In this document: positions 1-7,866 of the stretch, in pieces
Position numbering within the stretch: position 1 is the stretch's first letter
How the letters are laid out: every line of letters begins with the position of its first letter
NCBI GenBank assembly: GCA_028876035.1
Contig: JAGWTK010000108.1
Coordinates: 1 to 10,685, forward strand
DNA: 10,685 nt
Direction of reading: 5' to 3'
Source of the DNA: Bacteroidota bacterium
GTDB lineage: Bacteria; Bacteroidota; Bacteroidia; Chitinophagales; Chitinophagaceae
The notes under the pieces: generated by a model
Told to the model about the DNA's origin: nothing
Databases searched by the model: none
Seen by the model: only the letters and a program-made list of their open reading frames with translations
Program-made: the position numbers and the translations under genes

Positions 1-1
1 C

Positions 2-586
2 CTGATCAAGAGTCCGCTTGATTTAGCGGTTAGTCTTTGCCGTGAGTACCAGGTAGCGTTTCCGGATGCTGCTACTGATTACCAGGGAGCCTATGGCATG
101 TGGGATTTTATCCGCTTTCAGTGCCTGCAGAGCAACCAGGAGTTTGGTGACCCGCCCAGTGTATCCGGATGGCCTTCCTATTACCAGCCGCCGCAGTATT
201 ACGAACTCTGGATCAATACAGATACGCTCCCCAAGCGCAACCAGTTTACCGATATTATGGTAATGAATGGCTATACACGCGGGAGCAGTACGATCAAAGT
301 AGATGCCGTTGCCTTTACCCAACAATTGCCCAACCCGGGCGATCCCAATGCGCTTATCAGCGACGCTATGGCCATTCTCTACCGGGTACCTGTAGCCGAT
401 ACTTCGAAGGCGATGATTAAGACCAGTATTTTGCTGAGCGGACAAACCTCCGATTATTACTGGACCAATGCCTGGAATGCATACTTGTCGAACCCATCCG
501 ATATGATGGCTTATCAGACTGTTTATACGCGCCTGCGCGATTTGTACCGCTATTTAATGAACCTGGCCGAATACCAACTGGCCTGA
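2..586 (+). CDS. DUF1800 family protein, C-terminal part (5' end outside window)
   Basis: An open frame enters from the left edge and reads for 194 residues to a TGA at 584-586, so the start and most of the N-terminal part are missing. Residues 55-90 of the visible part carry the pattern typical of the end of DUF1800 proteins: a GDPPSVSGWP segment followed by ELWINTDTLPKRNQF. The tail contains ILLSGQTSDYYW and ends in LRDLYRYLMNLAEYQLA, which also fits Bacteroidota members of the family as I know them. The biochemical role of DUF1800 is not established; its genes very often sit directly before a DUF1501 gene, as here, with only 18 bp between them. The two are therefore probably co-transcribed and may form a surface or secretion-linked pair. 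No sorting domain is seen at this C-terminus. The family call is confident; the function is unknown. Confidence 0.85.
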   Translation: MIKSPLDLAVSLCREYQVAFPDAATDYQGAYGMWDFIRFQCLQSNQEFGDPPSVSGWPSYYQPPQYYELWINTDTLPKRNQFTDIMVMNGYTRGSSTIKVDAVAFTQQLPNPGDPNALISDAMAILYRVPVADTSKAMIKTSILLSGQTSDYYWTNAWNAYLSNPSDMMAYQTVYTRLRDLYRYLMNLAEYQLA

Positions 587-604
587 TAGCTGAAACCAAT
601 TACT

Positions 605-2197
605 ATGAAAAGAAGAGATTTTTTACGGCAATCGGTTCCCGCGGCCACCCTCTTACCGGGTTTGCTCAACGGTTTTTCGGTAAAAGCCTATCCGGCCAGC
701 AGTCCCCTCATGCAGGTGCTGGCAGGGAATGCCATCGATACGGACAAAGTATTGGTCATCATCCAGCTCAATGGAGGCAACGATGGTTTAAACATGGTGA
801 TTCCGATCGATACCTATGGTGACTACCGTAATGCACGTTCCAATATTGCTATCCCGCAAAACCGCATACTCACACTTAACGGCAACGCAAAAACCGGTCT
901 GCACCCGTCGATGACGGGTATGCAAACCTTGTACAACGAAGGAAAACTAGCGATTGTACAGGCAGTGGGTTACCCTTCGCCCAACTTCTCGCATTTTCGC
1001 GCCACCGATATCTGGATGAGTGCATCTGATGCCAATGTAACCGTAGACAGCGGCTGGGCCGGCCGGTACCTTGCGACTGAATTTCCGAACTATCCCAACG
1101 GATTTCCCAATGCTACCATGCCCGATCCGCTGGCGATCCAGATAGGATCAATTACATCGCTGGCATTGCAGGGGCCGTCTGTGGGCATGGGTATGAGTCT
1201 TACTGATCCGCTGAATTTTTATAACCTGATCGACGGACTGGTGGATCCAACGCCCGATACACCCTGGGGAAAAGAACTGAAGTATATCCGCATGATTGTG
1301 CAGCAAACACAGCAATACTCAAAAGTGATCAAGGCGGCCGCTGCTGCGGTAACCTCACAGGGCAACTATCCCTCCGGAAATGATCTGGCCGCACAGTTGA
1401 AGATTGTGGCAAGACTGGTGAAGGGCGGACTGAAAACACGGATATACATGGTAAGCACCGGGGGCTTCGATACCCACAGCAATCAAACGAATACCCTGGA
1501 TACTACGATCGGCAATCACGCCAACCTGCTCGGAAAAGTATCCGATGCAGTGAAGTCGTTTATGGATGATCTAAAAGGACTGGGTGTAGAAGACCGCGTG
1601 GTGGGCATGACCTTTTCAGAATTCGGCCGGCGTATCAAATCCAATTTCAGCGTGGGCACCGACCATGGTGCTGCTGCACCCCTGTTTGTATTCGGAAAAA
1701 ATGTACGGGGCGGTATCAATGGTACCAATCCCGCCATACCAACGGGCGTAAGTGTTAATGATAACATTCCTTTCCAGTACGATTTCAGGAGCATCTATGC
1801 ATCGATCCTCAGCCAATGGTTCTGCGTAAAATCGGCTGACCTGCAAACCATTTTATTTAAAGATTTTCAAAATATTCCACTTTGTGTGAATGCGGCCTGC
1901 GGAACCACCGGGTTGGAGGACGTGTACCGCAATGCTGGCGATCAGTTGGTGATTAATTATCCCAACCCATTCACCGAAGCAACAAAAATTACGTTTAAAA
2001 CAACGGGCGGACATACACTCGTGCATGTAATGGATACCCTTGGAAGATCCATTAAAACACTCACTGATCGCCAATACCTGGCCGGGGTATACACCGTTGA
2101 ATTCGACAGCCAGGGCCTGCCGCCGGGCGTGTATTATGCTCGCCTTCAGAATGGCGCACTGCAACAAGTGCGGCCCATGCTTAAGGTAAGACCCTGA
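605..2197 (+). CDS. DUF1501 family exported protein with T9SS type A sorting domain
   Basis: The protein has 530 residues. The N-terminus MKRRDFLRQS followed by a short hydrophobic stretch (about residues 11-28) resembles a twin-arginine signal, common in DUF1501 proteins. DUF1501 belongs to the alkaline phosphatase/sulfatase-like superfamily, and its expected motifs are visible: NGGNDGLN (56-63), GGFDTHSNQ (286-294), FSEFGRR (337-343) and GTDHGAAAPL (351-360). These probably contribute metal or active-site residues, but no substrate is known. Residues about 448-530 form a separate small beta domain beginning INYPNPF, with GRSIKTL and LPPGVYYARL further on, which is the type A C-terminal sorting domain that directs proteins through the type IX secretion system. 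The mature protein should therefore be at the cell surface or released. ATG 605 is chosen because the signal starts there and it lies 18 bp after the DUF1800 gene. A terminator follows at 2226. Confidence 0.93.
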   Translation: MKRRDFLRQSVPAATLLPGLLNGFSVKAYPASSPLMQVLAGNAIDTDKVLVIIQLNGGNDGLNMVIPIDTYGDYRNARSNIAIPQNRILTLNGNAKTGLHPSMTGMQTLYNEGKLAIVQAVGYPSPNFSHFRATDIWMSASDANVTVDSGWAGRYLATEFPNYPNGFPNATMPDPLAIQIGSITSLALQGPSVGMGMSLTDPLNFYNLIDGLVDPTPDTPWGKELKYIRMIVQQTQQYSKVIKAAAAAVTSQGNYPSGNDLAAQLKIVARLVKGGLKTRIYMVSTGGFDTHSNQTNTLDTTIGNHANLLGKVSDAVKSFMDDLKGLGVEDRVVGMTFSEFGRRIKSNFSVGTDHGAAAPLFVFGKNVRGGINGTNPAIPTGVSVNDNIPFQYDFRSIYASILSQWFCVKSADLQTILFKDFQNIPLCVNAACGTTGLEDVYRNAGDQLVINYPNPFTEATKITFKTTGGHTLVHVMDTLGRSIKTLTDRQYLAGVYTVEFDSQGLPPGVYYARLQNGALQQVRPMLKVRP

Positions 2198-2225
2198 TTA
2201 AATGATTTCCGTTTGTTTTGTAATT

Positions 2226-2250
2226 AGCCCCTTTTTTAAGGGGCTTTTTT
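2226..2250 (+). terminator. Rho-independent terminator after the DUF1501 gene
   Basis: AGCCCCTT (2226-2233) pairs perfectly with AAGGGGCT (2238-2245) around a TTTT loop, and T residues continue to 2250. It lies 28 bp after the DUF1501 stop and should end the DUF1800/DUF1501 transcript. Confidence 0.9.
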
Positions 2251-2337
2251 CATAGTTTTACAGTACAGAAGGCAGCCGGTTGTGAAAGAGAATTACTGCG
2301 CCAATGTCCGCCCGTCTTTTCTGGATAAAACAGCCTG

Positions 2338-2979
2338 ATGATTACCGTCTATATTGTGGAAGACCATGAAATGTATGTGGAAGGCTTATCACTGCTGCTT
2401 TCCAAACAAGAGGAGATAACCGTACTGGGGTCTTCCATGACTGCGCATGACCTGCTGCAGGTACTGCCGGGTATCCAACCTGATCTTTTATTGCTGGATG
2501 TGCACCTGCCCGATATGGACGAGGAAACCCTGCTGCAGGAGATTCGCGCCATTCGCAGGGATCAGAGAATCATTTACCTCACCCTGATGCGCGGCACGCG
2601 GTATGTACACAAGCTGATTCGTCACCAGATTGAGGGCTACCTGCTCAAGAACGCAGCATTCGAAGAGCTGCTGAAAGCGATCAAAACCGTGCATGAAGGT
2701 GGCCGTTATTTCAGCAAGGAAATCGATATTATCGGGGAAGGCGATTTTCGATCTACGCTCATTGTAGATGATCAAAAATTACCCGATATTCTTTCCAAAC
2801 GGGAAATTGAAATTCTCCGTCTTATTTGCAACGAATTCAGCAATGCAGAAATCGCTGAAAAGCTTTTTCTCAGTGTGAGTACCATTGAAACACACCGTAA
2901 GAATATCATATCAAAACTGGGAGTAAACAATACGGTGGGACTCGTAAAATTCGCGCTCAAGAACAAGTTGATCGATTGA
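2338..2979 (+). CDS. NarL/FixJ-type response regulator with LuxR HTH domain
   Basis: The 213-residue protein has a receiver domain (about 1-120) and a LuxR-type helix-turn-helix (about 152-211). In the receiver the acidic pair E8-D9, the phosphoacceptor D54 (in LLLDVHLPDM), T82 and K104 are all in place, so it should be phosphorylatable. The output domain reads LSKREIEILRLI, then NAEIAEKLFLSVSTIETHRKNI and a KLGVNN segment, the usual GerE/LuxR pattern, so it is a DNA-binding transcription factor. The histidine kinase gene starts 26 bp downstream on the same strand and is the obvious partner. The nearest upstream element is the terminator ending at 2250, so a promoter should lie in 2251-2337, but I could not identify a convincing one, and no clear ribosome binding site precedes ATG 2338. 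The target genes are unknown; the small exported protein/receptor unit downstream is a candidate by position. Confidence 0.93.
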   Translation: MITVYIVEDHEMYVEGLSLLLSKQEEITVLGSSMTAHDLLQVLPGIQPDLLLLDVHLPDMDEETLLQEIRAIRRDQRIIYLTLMRGTRYVHKLIRHQIEGYLLKNAAFEELLKAIKTVHEGGRYFSKEIDIIGEGDFRSTLIVDDQKLPDILSKREIEILRLICNEFSNAEIAEKLFLSVSTIETHRKNIISKLGVNNTVGLVKFALKNKLID

Positions 2980-3005
2980 TCCAGCTTTAAGCCTTAGTTA
3001 CCATC

Positions 3006-4832
3006 GTGAAACGCCTCCTGCTTTTATCTCTTTGCTTATGTTGCCTGTGCAGCCATGCCCAGCAGGTCGATACCAATAGCCTGAAACGACTCTACGATCG
3101 GGCGCTTGACTTTGATGAATCGAAAATAGATTCTCTCCGGATGTATGGCGCTTATATTTCAACGCAATCACAATTGCTGCACTTCCGGCCAGGCAATATT
3201 TTGGCCAACCGGCTGCTCGGTATTGCCGAAGACCTGGGTGGCAACTACGATGATGCTTCCGTTTACTATATGCGTACACTCGATTCTGCGCGCGCCATCG
3301 GACACCGCGGTTACGAACTTGCTGCATTGACTGATTTGGGATACCTGTATGTCGACACCAAACAGTCGCAGCGGGCAAAGGATATTTACCTGCAGGCACT
3401 AAACCTGGCCTTGCAACTATCCGAGGTTGGTCGGATTTGTACCGCGTATCTGAACCTGGGTGCTATCTATAACCAGTTGCGCATGCCCGACAGTGCATTG
3501 TATTTCCTCAACCAGGGCCTGGCATTGGGCAGGAAAACACCTGGTTTCAATGAGTTCGCCTCTTTCTATAGCAATCTTGGCAGTGTTTATTTCAACAAAC
3601 AGGAATACGATCGATCACTTGGTTGGTTCAGGGAAACGTATGCGCTCCATATTCAATCGGGAAGCGATGCCGATCGCTGGCTGGATCTGCTGAATATGTC
3701 AGAAGTATTTATCGAAAAGGGACGATTCGATTCAGGCTATGTATATGCACAGCGTTCGCTGGACCTGGCAAAGCAACTCGCATCGAGAAGCAAAGAGGCC
3801 GACAGTGATGCCATGCTTGCGCGGCTGTATAAACGAAAAGGCGATTTTCGCCGGGCCTACCAGTTCCTGGAGCAATGGTATCAGCTGGACACTGGTTTGG
3901 TGAACGCGCATACCAACGAAGCGATTGCTACCCTGCAGGAACGTTTTCACGCAAGGGAAAGAGCAACGGAGAACCAACTGCTCCAGCAAACCATTGAAAA
4001 AGCCAATTTCCGGAATAAGGCGGTCACCATCATTGCAGTGGCGGCCCTGTTGGTTGTGGCAATGATTACCTGGTTACTCATGGCAAACAAGAAAGCAAAC
4101 CGTCGTCTGCAGCAAAAAAATGAATTCATACAACGCCAGAACGGGCGATTGGCGCTGCTTAACCAGGAAAAAAACGAATTGATCAGCGTTGTGTCGCATG
4201 ATTTAAGTACGCCTTTCGCTGGCATTAAGATGTGGCTTAATTTTTTGCAGGATACGCATGATCCCGAACAACAGAAAGCCGTGCAGCGGATCGACCAGGC
4301 CGCAGCACGCGGAGAACAATTGATTCGTTCCATCCTGGCCGTTGAGAAATCGGAAATAAACCAGCACCAGTTGCAATTGGAGCAACTCAATTGGCATGCA
4401 CTCGCTGTAGAAGTAGCGGAAAGCATGGGCCCATCTGCCCGTTTAAAAAATATCCGGATCGAAACAGCAACGGAACTCAGCAGCGTGCCCGTCATGAGTG
4501 ATCGCCTGCTGCTCATGCGCGTGATCGAAAATTTGCTCTCCAACGCCATCAAATATTCTCCCGCAGGCAAGGTGGTAGAAATTGTTTTTGAAGCTGCCGT
4601 TGATCGTATGCTTATGCATGTGATAGACCAGGGGCCTGGCATTAGCAGCGAGGAACTGCCGAAATTGTTTTCAAAATATGGACGGCTTTCTACCCGTCCC
4701 ACCGGCGGCGAAGAAAGCACCGGCCTGGGCCTTGCGATCGTTAAACGGATCCTGCAGGAATTGGACGGTACCGTTACATGCGAAAGCAAGCCAGGCGAGG
4801 GCAGCCGGTTTACCGTTTCCCTGAAAAATTAA
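3006..4832 (+). CDS. TPR-containing membrane sensor histidine kinase (GTG start)
   Basis: The 608-residue kinase starts at GTG 3006, where the signal peptide begins (MKRLLLLSLCLCCLCSHAQQ, cleavage probably near residue 18-20). Residues about 60-320 form tetratricopeptide-like helices, with LGYLYVDTKQSQRA, LGAIYNQLRMPDSA and LGSVYFNKQEYDRS as clear units; this part should be periplasmic. One membrane helix spans about 338-360, followed by a short coiled coil. The HisKA box is VVSHDLSTPF with the phosphorylatable H398. The ATPase domain shows the N box ENLLSNAIKYS (509-518), the G1 box DQGPG (541-545), and the G2 box GLGLAIVK (573-580), and ends GEGSRFTVSLKN, so all catalytic elements are present. 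The ligand is unknown; the TPRs suggest protein or peptide sensing. It is probably co-transcribed with the response regulator 26 bp upstream. No receiver domain is fused. No clear terminator follows the stop at 4830-4832. Confidence 0.93.
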   Translation: MKRLLLLSLCLCCLCSHAQQVDTNSLKRLYDRALDFDESKIDSLRMYGAYISTQSQLLHFRPGNILANRLLGIAEDLGGNYDDASVYYMRTLDSARAIGHRGYELAALTDLGYLYVDTKQSQRAKDIYLQALNLALQLSEVGRICTAYLNLGAIYNQLRMPDSALYFLNQGLALGRKTPGFNEFASFYSNLGSVYFNKQEYDRSLGWFRETYALHIQSGSDADRWLDLLNMSEVFIEKGRFDSGYVYAQRSLDLAKQLASRSKEADSDAMLARLYKRKGDFRRAYQFLEQWYQLDTGLVNAHTNEAIATLQERFHARERATENQLLQQTIEKANFRNKAVTIIAVAALLVVAMITWLLMANKKANRRLQQKNEFIQRQNGRLALLNQEKNELISVVSHDLSTPFAGIKMWLNFLQDTHDPEQQKAVQRIDQAAARGEQLIRSILAVEKSEINQHQLQLEQLNWHALAVEVAESMGPSARLKNIRIETATELSSVPVMSDRLLLMRVIENLLSNAIKYSPAGKVVEIVFEAAVDRMLMHVIDQGPGISSEELPKLFSKYGRLSTRPTGGEESTGLGLAIVKRILQELDGTVTCESKPGEGSRFTVSLKN

Positions 4833-4875
4833 TGTGATTTTTTTGCAAATACCCGTGGCGAATCCTGCTGGGCCA

Positions 4876-4883
4876 TATATTTG
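4876..4883 (+). promoter_or_regulatory. Candidate Bacteroidota -7 promoter element (TATATTTG)
   Basis: TATATTTG fits the TAnnTTTG -7 consensus recognised by the primary sigma factor of Bacteroidota. It lies 18 bp before the TTG start at 4902, so transcription would begin near 4890 with a very short leader. A TTTG at 4842-4845 could be an upstream element, but its 30-bp spacing is longer than expected, so only the -7 half is convincing. It would drive the small exported protein and probably the receptor gene. Confidence 0.45.
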
Positions 4884-4901
4884 CAACAAAGTGTCAAATA
4901 A

Positions 4902-5246
4902 TTGAACGGTCTTTCACCATCATGGCGGCGTTTGTTGGCTGGCTGGCTCTTGCTGTTGTTTAGCTTCAGCATTACACCACGTCAGCTTTTGCATGATGCG
5001 TTGGCCAATCATAAGGACCGATCGGCTGCGCTTGCAAAAGGCAATCATCTGCAGATTACCCAGTCTGGGTTTATGTGTAAGGTGGACAACCTGGTGGCTG
5101 AATCTCCCTTTACCCAGCCCGCATCCGTTCAATATTTTATTCCACTCCCGGTTCCGGCGGTACACCCATCGCAGGAACTGTTGGGCATTCCCCTTCAAAC
5201 CATTCATCTCTGGTCGCTTCGCGGCCCACCCGCTGCCAACGCATAA
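4902..5246 (+). CDS. Small exported protein of unknown function upstream of TonB receptor (TTG start)
   Basis: This 114-residue reading frame begins at TTG 4902; the codon just before it is a stop (TAA 4899-4901) and no in-frame ATG or GTG lies early enough to keep the hydrophobic N-terminus. After MNGLSPSWRR comes a membrane-spanning or signal segment (LLAGWLLLLFSFSI, about 11-24), so the product is probably exported. The mature part has an HD/NH group (LLHDALANHKD), a single Cys within QSGFMCKVDNLVAESPF, a Pro-rich middle, and the ending SLRGPPAANA. I do not recognise a named family. Small exported proteins of this shape, with a GFxC/DNLVxESPF-like core and a terminal LRGPP, seem familiar to me from upstream of other Bacteroidota TonB receptors, but I could not verify this. 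The receptor starts 86 bp downstream on the same strand, so an accessory role in the same uptake process, perhaps metal handling through His/Cys/Asp, is an inference. Confidence 0.7.
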   Translation: MNGLSPSWRRLLAGWLLLLFSFSITPRQLLHDALANHKDRSAALAKGNHLQITQSGFMCKVDNLVAESPFTQPASVQYFIPLPVPAVHPSQELLGIPLQTIHLWSLRGPPAANA

Positions 5247-5332
5247 GCAATCCTTTTGCTTTTTTCCGCTTCTTACGATGCCTGTTACCATTTTGCGGCA
5301 GCGTGGTTATTTCAATTCTATAAAATACAATT

Positions 5333-7804
5333 ATGCGTTTGGCTTATTATATACCTGTTTTGTTGATATGCTCATTTCATTTATCAGCCCAGGGCCCCTC
5401 TGCACGCTTTGTCTCCGGGTCGCTGTCGGGAACCGTAACAGAGAAAAAAACCGGTAGCCCGATTCCTGCTGCTACTATTTATATTTCTGATCTAAAAATT
5501 GGTGCGGTGGCCGACTCTGCGGGGCATTACCGGTTTAAATCCCTGCCTTCGGGTGTATACCTGGTGGAAGCAAGAAGCGTTGGTTTCAAATCGGTCACCA
5601 AAAATGTTACCATCAACGGAGACGTGACCGAAGATTTTGCGCTGACCGATAATGCAGTCGAAGAGAGCCCGGTGGTGGTGACGGGAATCTCGAAAGCCAC
5701 ACAAATCAAAAGAAGTCCGGTTCCTATTGTAGCGGTGAGCCACGATTTTCTTATCAAAAACAGCAGTACCAATATCATCGATGCGATTGCAAAAGTGCCC
5801 GGGGTGAATGCACTCACCACAGGTCCGAATGTATCGAAGCCTTTTATACGCGGACTGGGTTACAACCGCATTCTTACCTTGTACGATGGTGTTCGGCAGG
5901 AGGGACAGCAATGGGGCGATGAACATGGTATTGAAGTGGATCAATATGGTGTAGAAAAGATTGAAGTTATCAAAGGCCCGGCCAGCCTGAGTTATGGCTC
6001 GGATGCCGTTGCCGGCGTAGTGAACCTCATTCCTTTTCAGCCCGCTCCCGAAGGACGCACGATTGGATCGGTAACGGGAGAATACCAAACCAACAATGGC
6101 ATGTTCGGTGGTTCTGCCATGCTGGCTGGTACCCGTAATGGCTGGGAATGGATGGGTCGGGTATCGCACAAAGCGGCCAGCAATTACCGCAATAAAATTG
6201 ATGGAAGGGTATACAATACCGGGTTTAGGGAAACGGATGTAAATGCATCGTTGGGTATCCACAAAAGCTGGGGTTATTCGCATATCGGTTTCCAGGTGTA
6301 CGACGATTTACAGGAAATTCCCGATGGTAGTCGTGATTCGGCGAGCAGGCGGTTCACCAAACAAATTACAGAAGCAGATACATTCAGGCCAATTGTTTCC
6401 GATGATGAACTGCGGTCGTACAGGATTTCCGATTTGCACCAGCATGTACAGCATTATCGGGTTTATTCGGCCAGTAACTTTACACTTGGCAAGGGCAGGG
6501 CTGCTATCAACTTCGGCTACCAGCGCAGCCAGCGGCGTGAATACAGTCACCCTGAAGCGGTGGAAACACCCGGACTCTTTCTCCAGCTCAATACTTGGTC
6601 CTATGATCTCAAATATTTTTTTCCTGAATTCAGTGGCTGGCAATTGAGCACGGGTCTGAATGGAATGTACCAGCAAAACAATGTTGAAAAAGGAACGGAG
6701 TTTATCATTCCATCCTATCACCAGTTTGATATTGGCCCGTTCCTGCTGCTGAAGAAAAGCTTTAAGCAATGGGATATTGCCGGTGGCTTGCGGTACGATA
6801 GCCGGAATTTTACGAATGCTTCACTGTTCACCCTGCCTGATCTTGTTACCGGATTCGACAAACCCGTTCCCGCATCGACCATCGGGGCGGATCAGCCTTT
6901 CGCCGCGCAAAGTTTTCATTTTTCAGGATTGTCGGGGAGTATCGGTGCTACGTATAATTTCAACGAACAGTTTTCTGCCAAACTGAATGTATCGCGTGGC
7001 TACCGTGCACCGAATATCCTGGAGATATCGGCCAATGGCGTGCATCCGGGTACCAATATTTACCAAATTGGGAATGCCAATTTCAAACCCGAGTTTAGTT
7101 TCCAGCAGGATATTGGCCTGAGCTATGCATCTCATGTTGCGGTGATTTCGGCCAGTATTTTCAATAACCAAATCAGTAATTATATTTTTAACCAGCGCGT
7201 TCTTGGCGCTAATGGTACCGACTCTGTGATTGTAGCCGGTAATCAAACCTATAAGTTTGTACAGGGTGCCGCGCGGTTGTACGGTGGTGAACTGAGCGTG
7301 GACATTCACCCGGTGAAATCACTGCATTTTGAAAACAGTATTTCCGTGGTGTATGGTGTTAACCGCGATGTGGACCCGAAGCAGGCGAGTGACAGCAATA
7401 GATACCTGCCGTTTATTCCGCCAATGCATGGGGTGTCTGAACTTCGGTATGATGTGGAGAACAGGAAAAATGCGGCCTTTGTCAATACATTTCTGAAACT
7501 GCAAATGGCCTGGTATGCAAAACAGGACAGGGTATACCTCACCGACAACACAGAAACAGCTACGCCTGGTTATGCACTCATCAACGCGGGGATCGGTACC
7601 AGCCTTGCTAACAAATCAGGTAAGCCAATATTGAATCTGTACTTTTTTGCGAACAATCTATTTGATGTCGCTTACCAGGATCACCTTAGCCGGCTGAAAT
7701 ATTTTGAAGCATATCCCAATGACCCGCGCGGCCATTCCGGTATTTACAATATGGGCAGAAATTTTACCATCAAACTGGATCTGCCTTTGTCGTTTGGCAA
7801 CTGA
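5333..7804 (+). CDS. TonB-dependent outer membrane receptor with N-terminal carboxypeptidase-like domain
   Basis: The 823-residue protein begins with a signal peptide (MRLAYYIPVLLICSFHLSAQ, cleavage near 20). Residues about 29-115 are a carboxypeptidase regulatory-like (CarboxypepD_reg) beta domain, starting GSLSGTVTEKKTGSPIPAATI, common in Bacteroidota receptors. A VVVTG stretch (114-118) may be the TonB-contact region. The plug follows (about 120-235) with PGV (156-158), FIRGLGYNRILTLYDGVR, and IEVIKGPASLSYGSDAVAGV (210-229). The remainder is a beta-barrel of the usual length, ending with alternating aromatic residues (MGRNFTIKLDLPLSF). The protein should bind a scarce substrate at the surface and import it using TonB energy. 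It is not SusC-sized and no SusD partner is present, which argues against glycan uptake. The plug motif DEHGIEVD resembles the zinc receptor ZnuD, so a metal substrate is plausible but unproven. ATG 5333 is preceded by an A/T-rich leader typical of the phylum. Confidence 0.92.
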   Translation: MRLAYYIPVLLICSFHLSAQGPSARFVSGSLSGTVTEKKTGSPIPAATIYISDLKIGAVADSAGHYRFKSLPSGVYLVEARSVGFKSVTKNVTINGDVTEDFALTDNAVEESPVVVTGISKATQIKRSPVPIVAVSHDFLIKNSSTNIIDAIAKVPGVNALTTGPNVSKPFIRGLGYNRILTLYDGVRQEGQQWGDEHGIEVDQYGVEKIEVIKGPASLSYGSDAVAGVVNLIPFQPAPEGRTIGSVTGEYQTNNGMFGGSAMLAGTRNGWEWMGRVSHKAASNYRNKIDGRVYNTGFRETDVNASLGIHKSWGYSHIGFQVYDDLQEIPDGSRDSASRRFTKQITEADTFRPIVSDDELRSYRISDLHQHVQHYRVYSASNFTLGKGRAAINFGYQRSQRREYSHPEAVETPGLFLQLNTWSYDLKYFFPEFSGWQLSTGLNGMYQQNNVEKGTEFIIPSYHQFDIGPFLLLKKSFKQWDIAGGLRYDSRNFTNASLFTLPDLVTGFDKPVPASTIGADQPFAAQSFHFSGLSGSIGATYNFNEQFSAKLNVSRGYRAPNILEISANGVHPGTNIYQIGNANFKPEFSFQQDIGLSYASHVAVISASIFNNQISNYIFNQRVLGANGTDSVIVAGNQTYKFVQGAARLYGGELSVDIHPVKSLHFENSISVVYGVNRDVDPKQASDSNRYLPFIPPMHGVSELRYDVENRKNAAFVNTFLKLQMAWYAKQDRVYLTDNTETATPGYALINAGIGTSLANKSGKPILNLYFFANNLFDVAYQDHLSRLKYFEAYPNDPRGHSGIYNMGRNFTIKLDLPLSFGN

Positions 7805-7866
7805 TCAAAGCATACTAAAATTAAATTTTGGGCGTTATTGCAGTATACTAACCCAAATAGGATAAC

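Noticed and set aside
2253..2260. TAGTTTTA as a -7 promoter element for the response regulator
   Set aside because: It lacks the final G, has no correctly spaced upstream TTTG and directly abuts the terminator; it is 77 bp from the start codon, so support is too thin.
3006..3065. Cys-rich signal of the kinase as a lipoprotein signal
   Set aside because: Although Cys residues follow Leu in the hydrophobic core, the SHAQQ site fits signal peptidase I better and the protein has its own membrane helix.
3947..4789. A 280-codon open frame antisense to the kinase
   Set aside because: The protein is Ser/Arg/Cys-rich without recognisable domains and lies entirely opposite strongly motif-bearing kinase codons; it is a shadow frame.
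5245..5265. AAGCAA/TTGCTT hairpin followed by T residues after the small exported protein gene
   Set aside because: The 6-bp stem is AT-rich and weak and lies between two genes that look co-transcribed; at most a partial attenuator, so not listed as a terminator.
5492..6283. A 263-codon open frame antisense to the TonB receptor
   Set aside because: It has no domain signal and mirrors the plug and early barrel coding sequence of a clear receptor gene.
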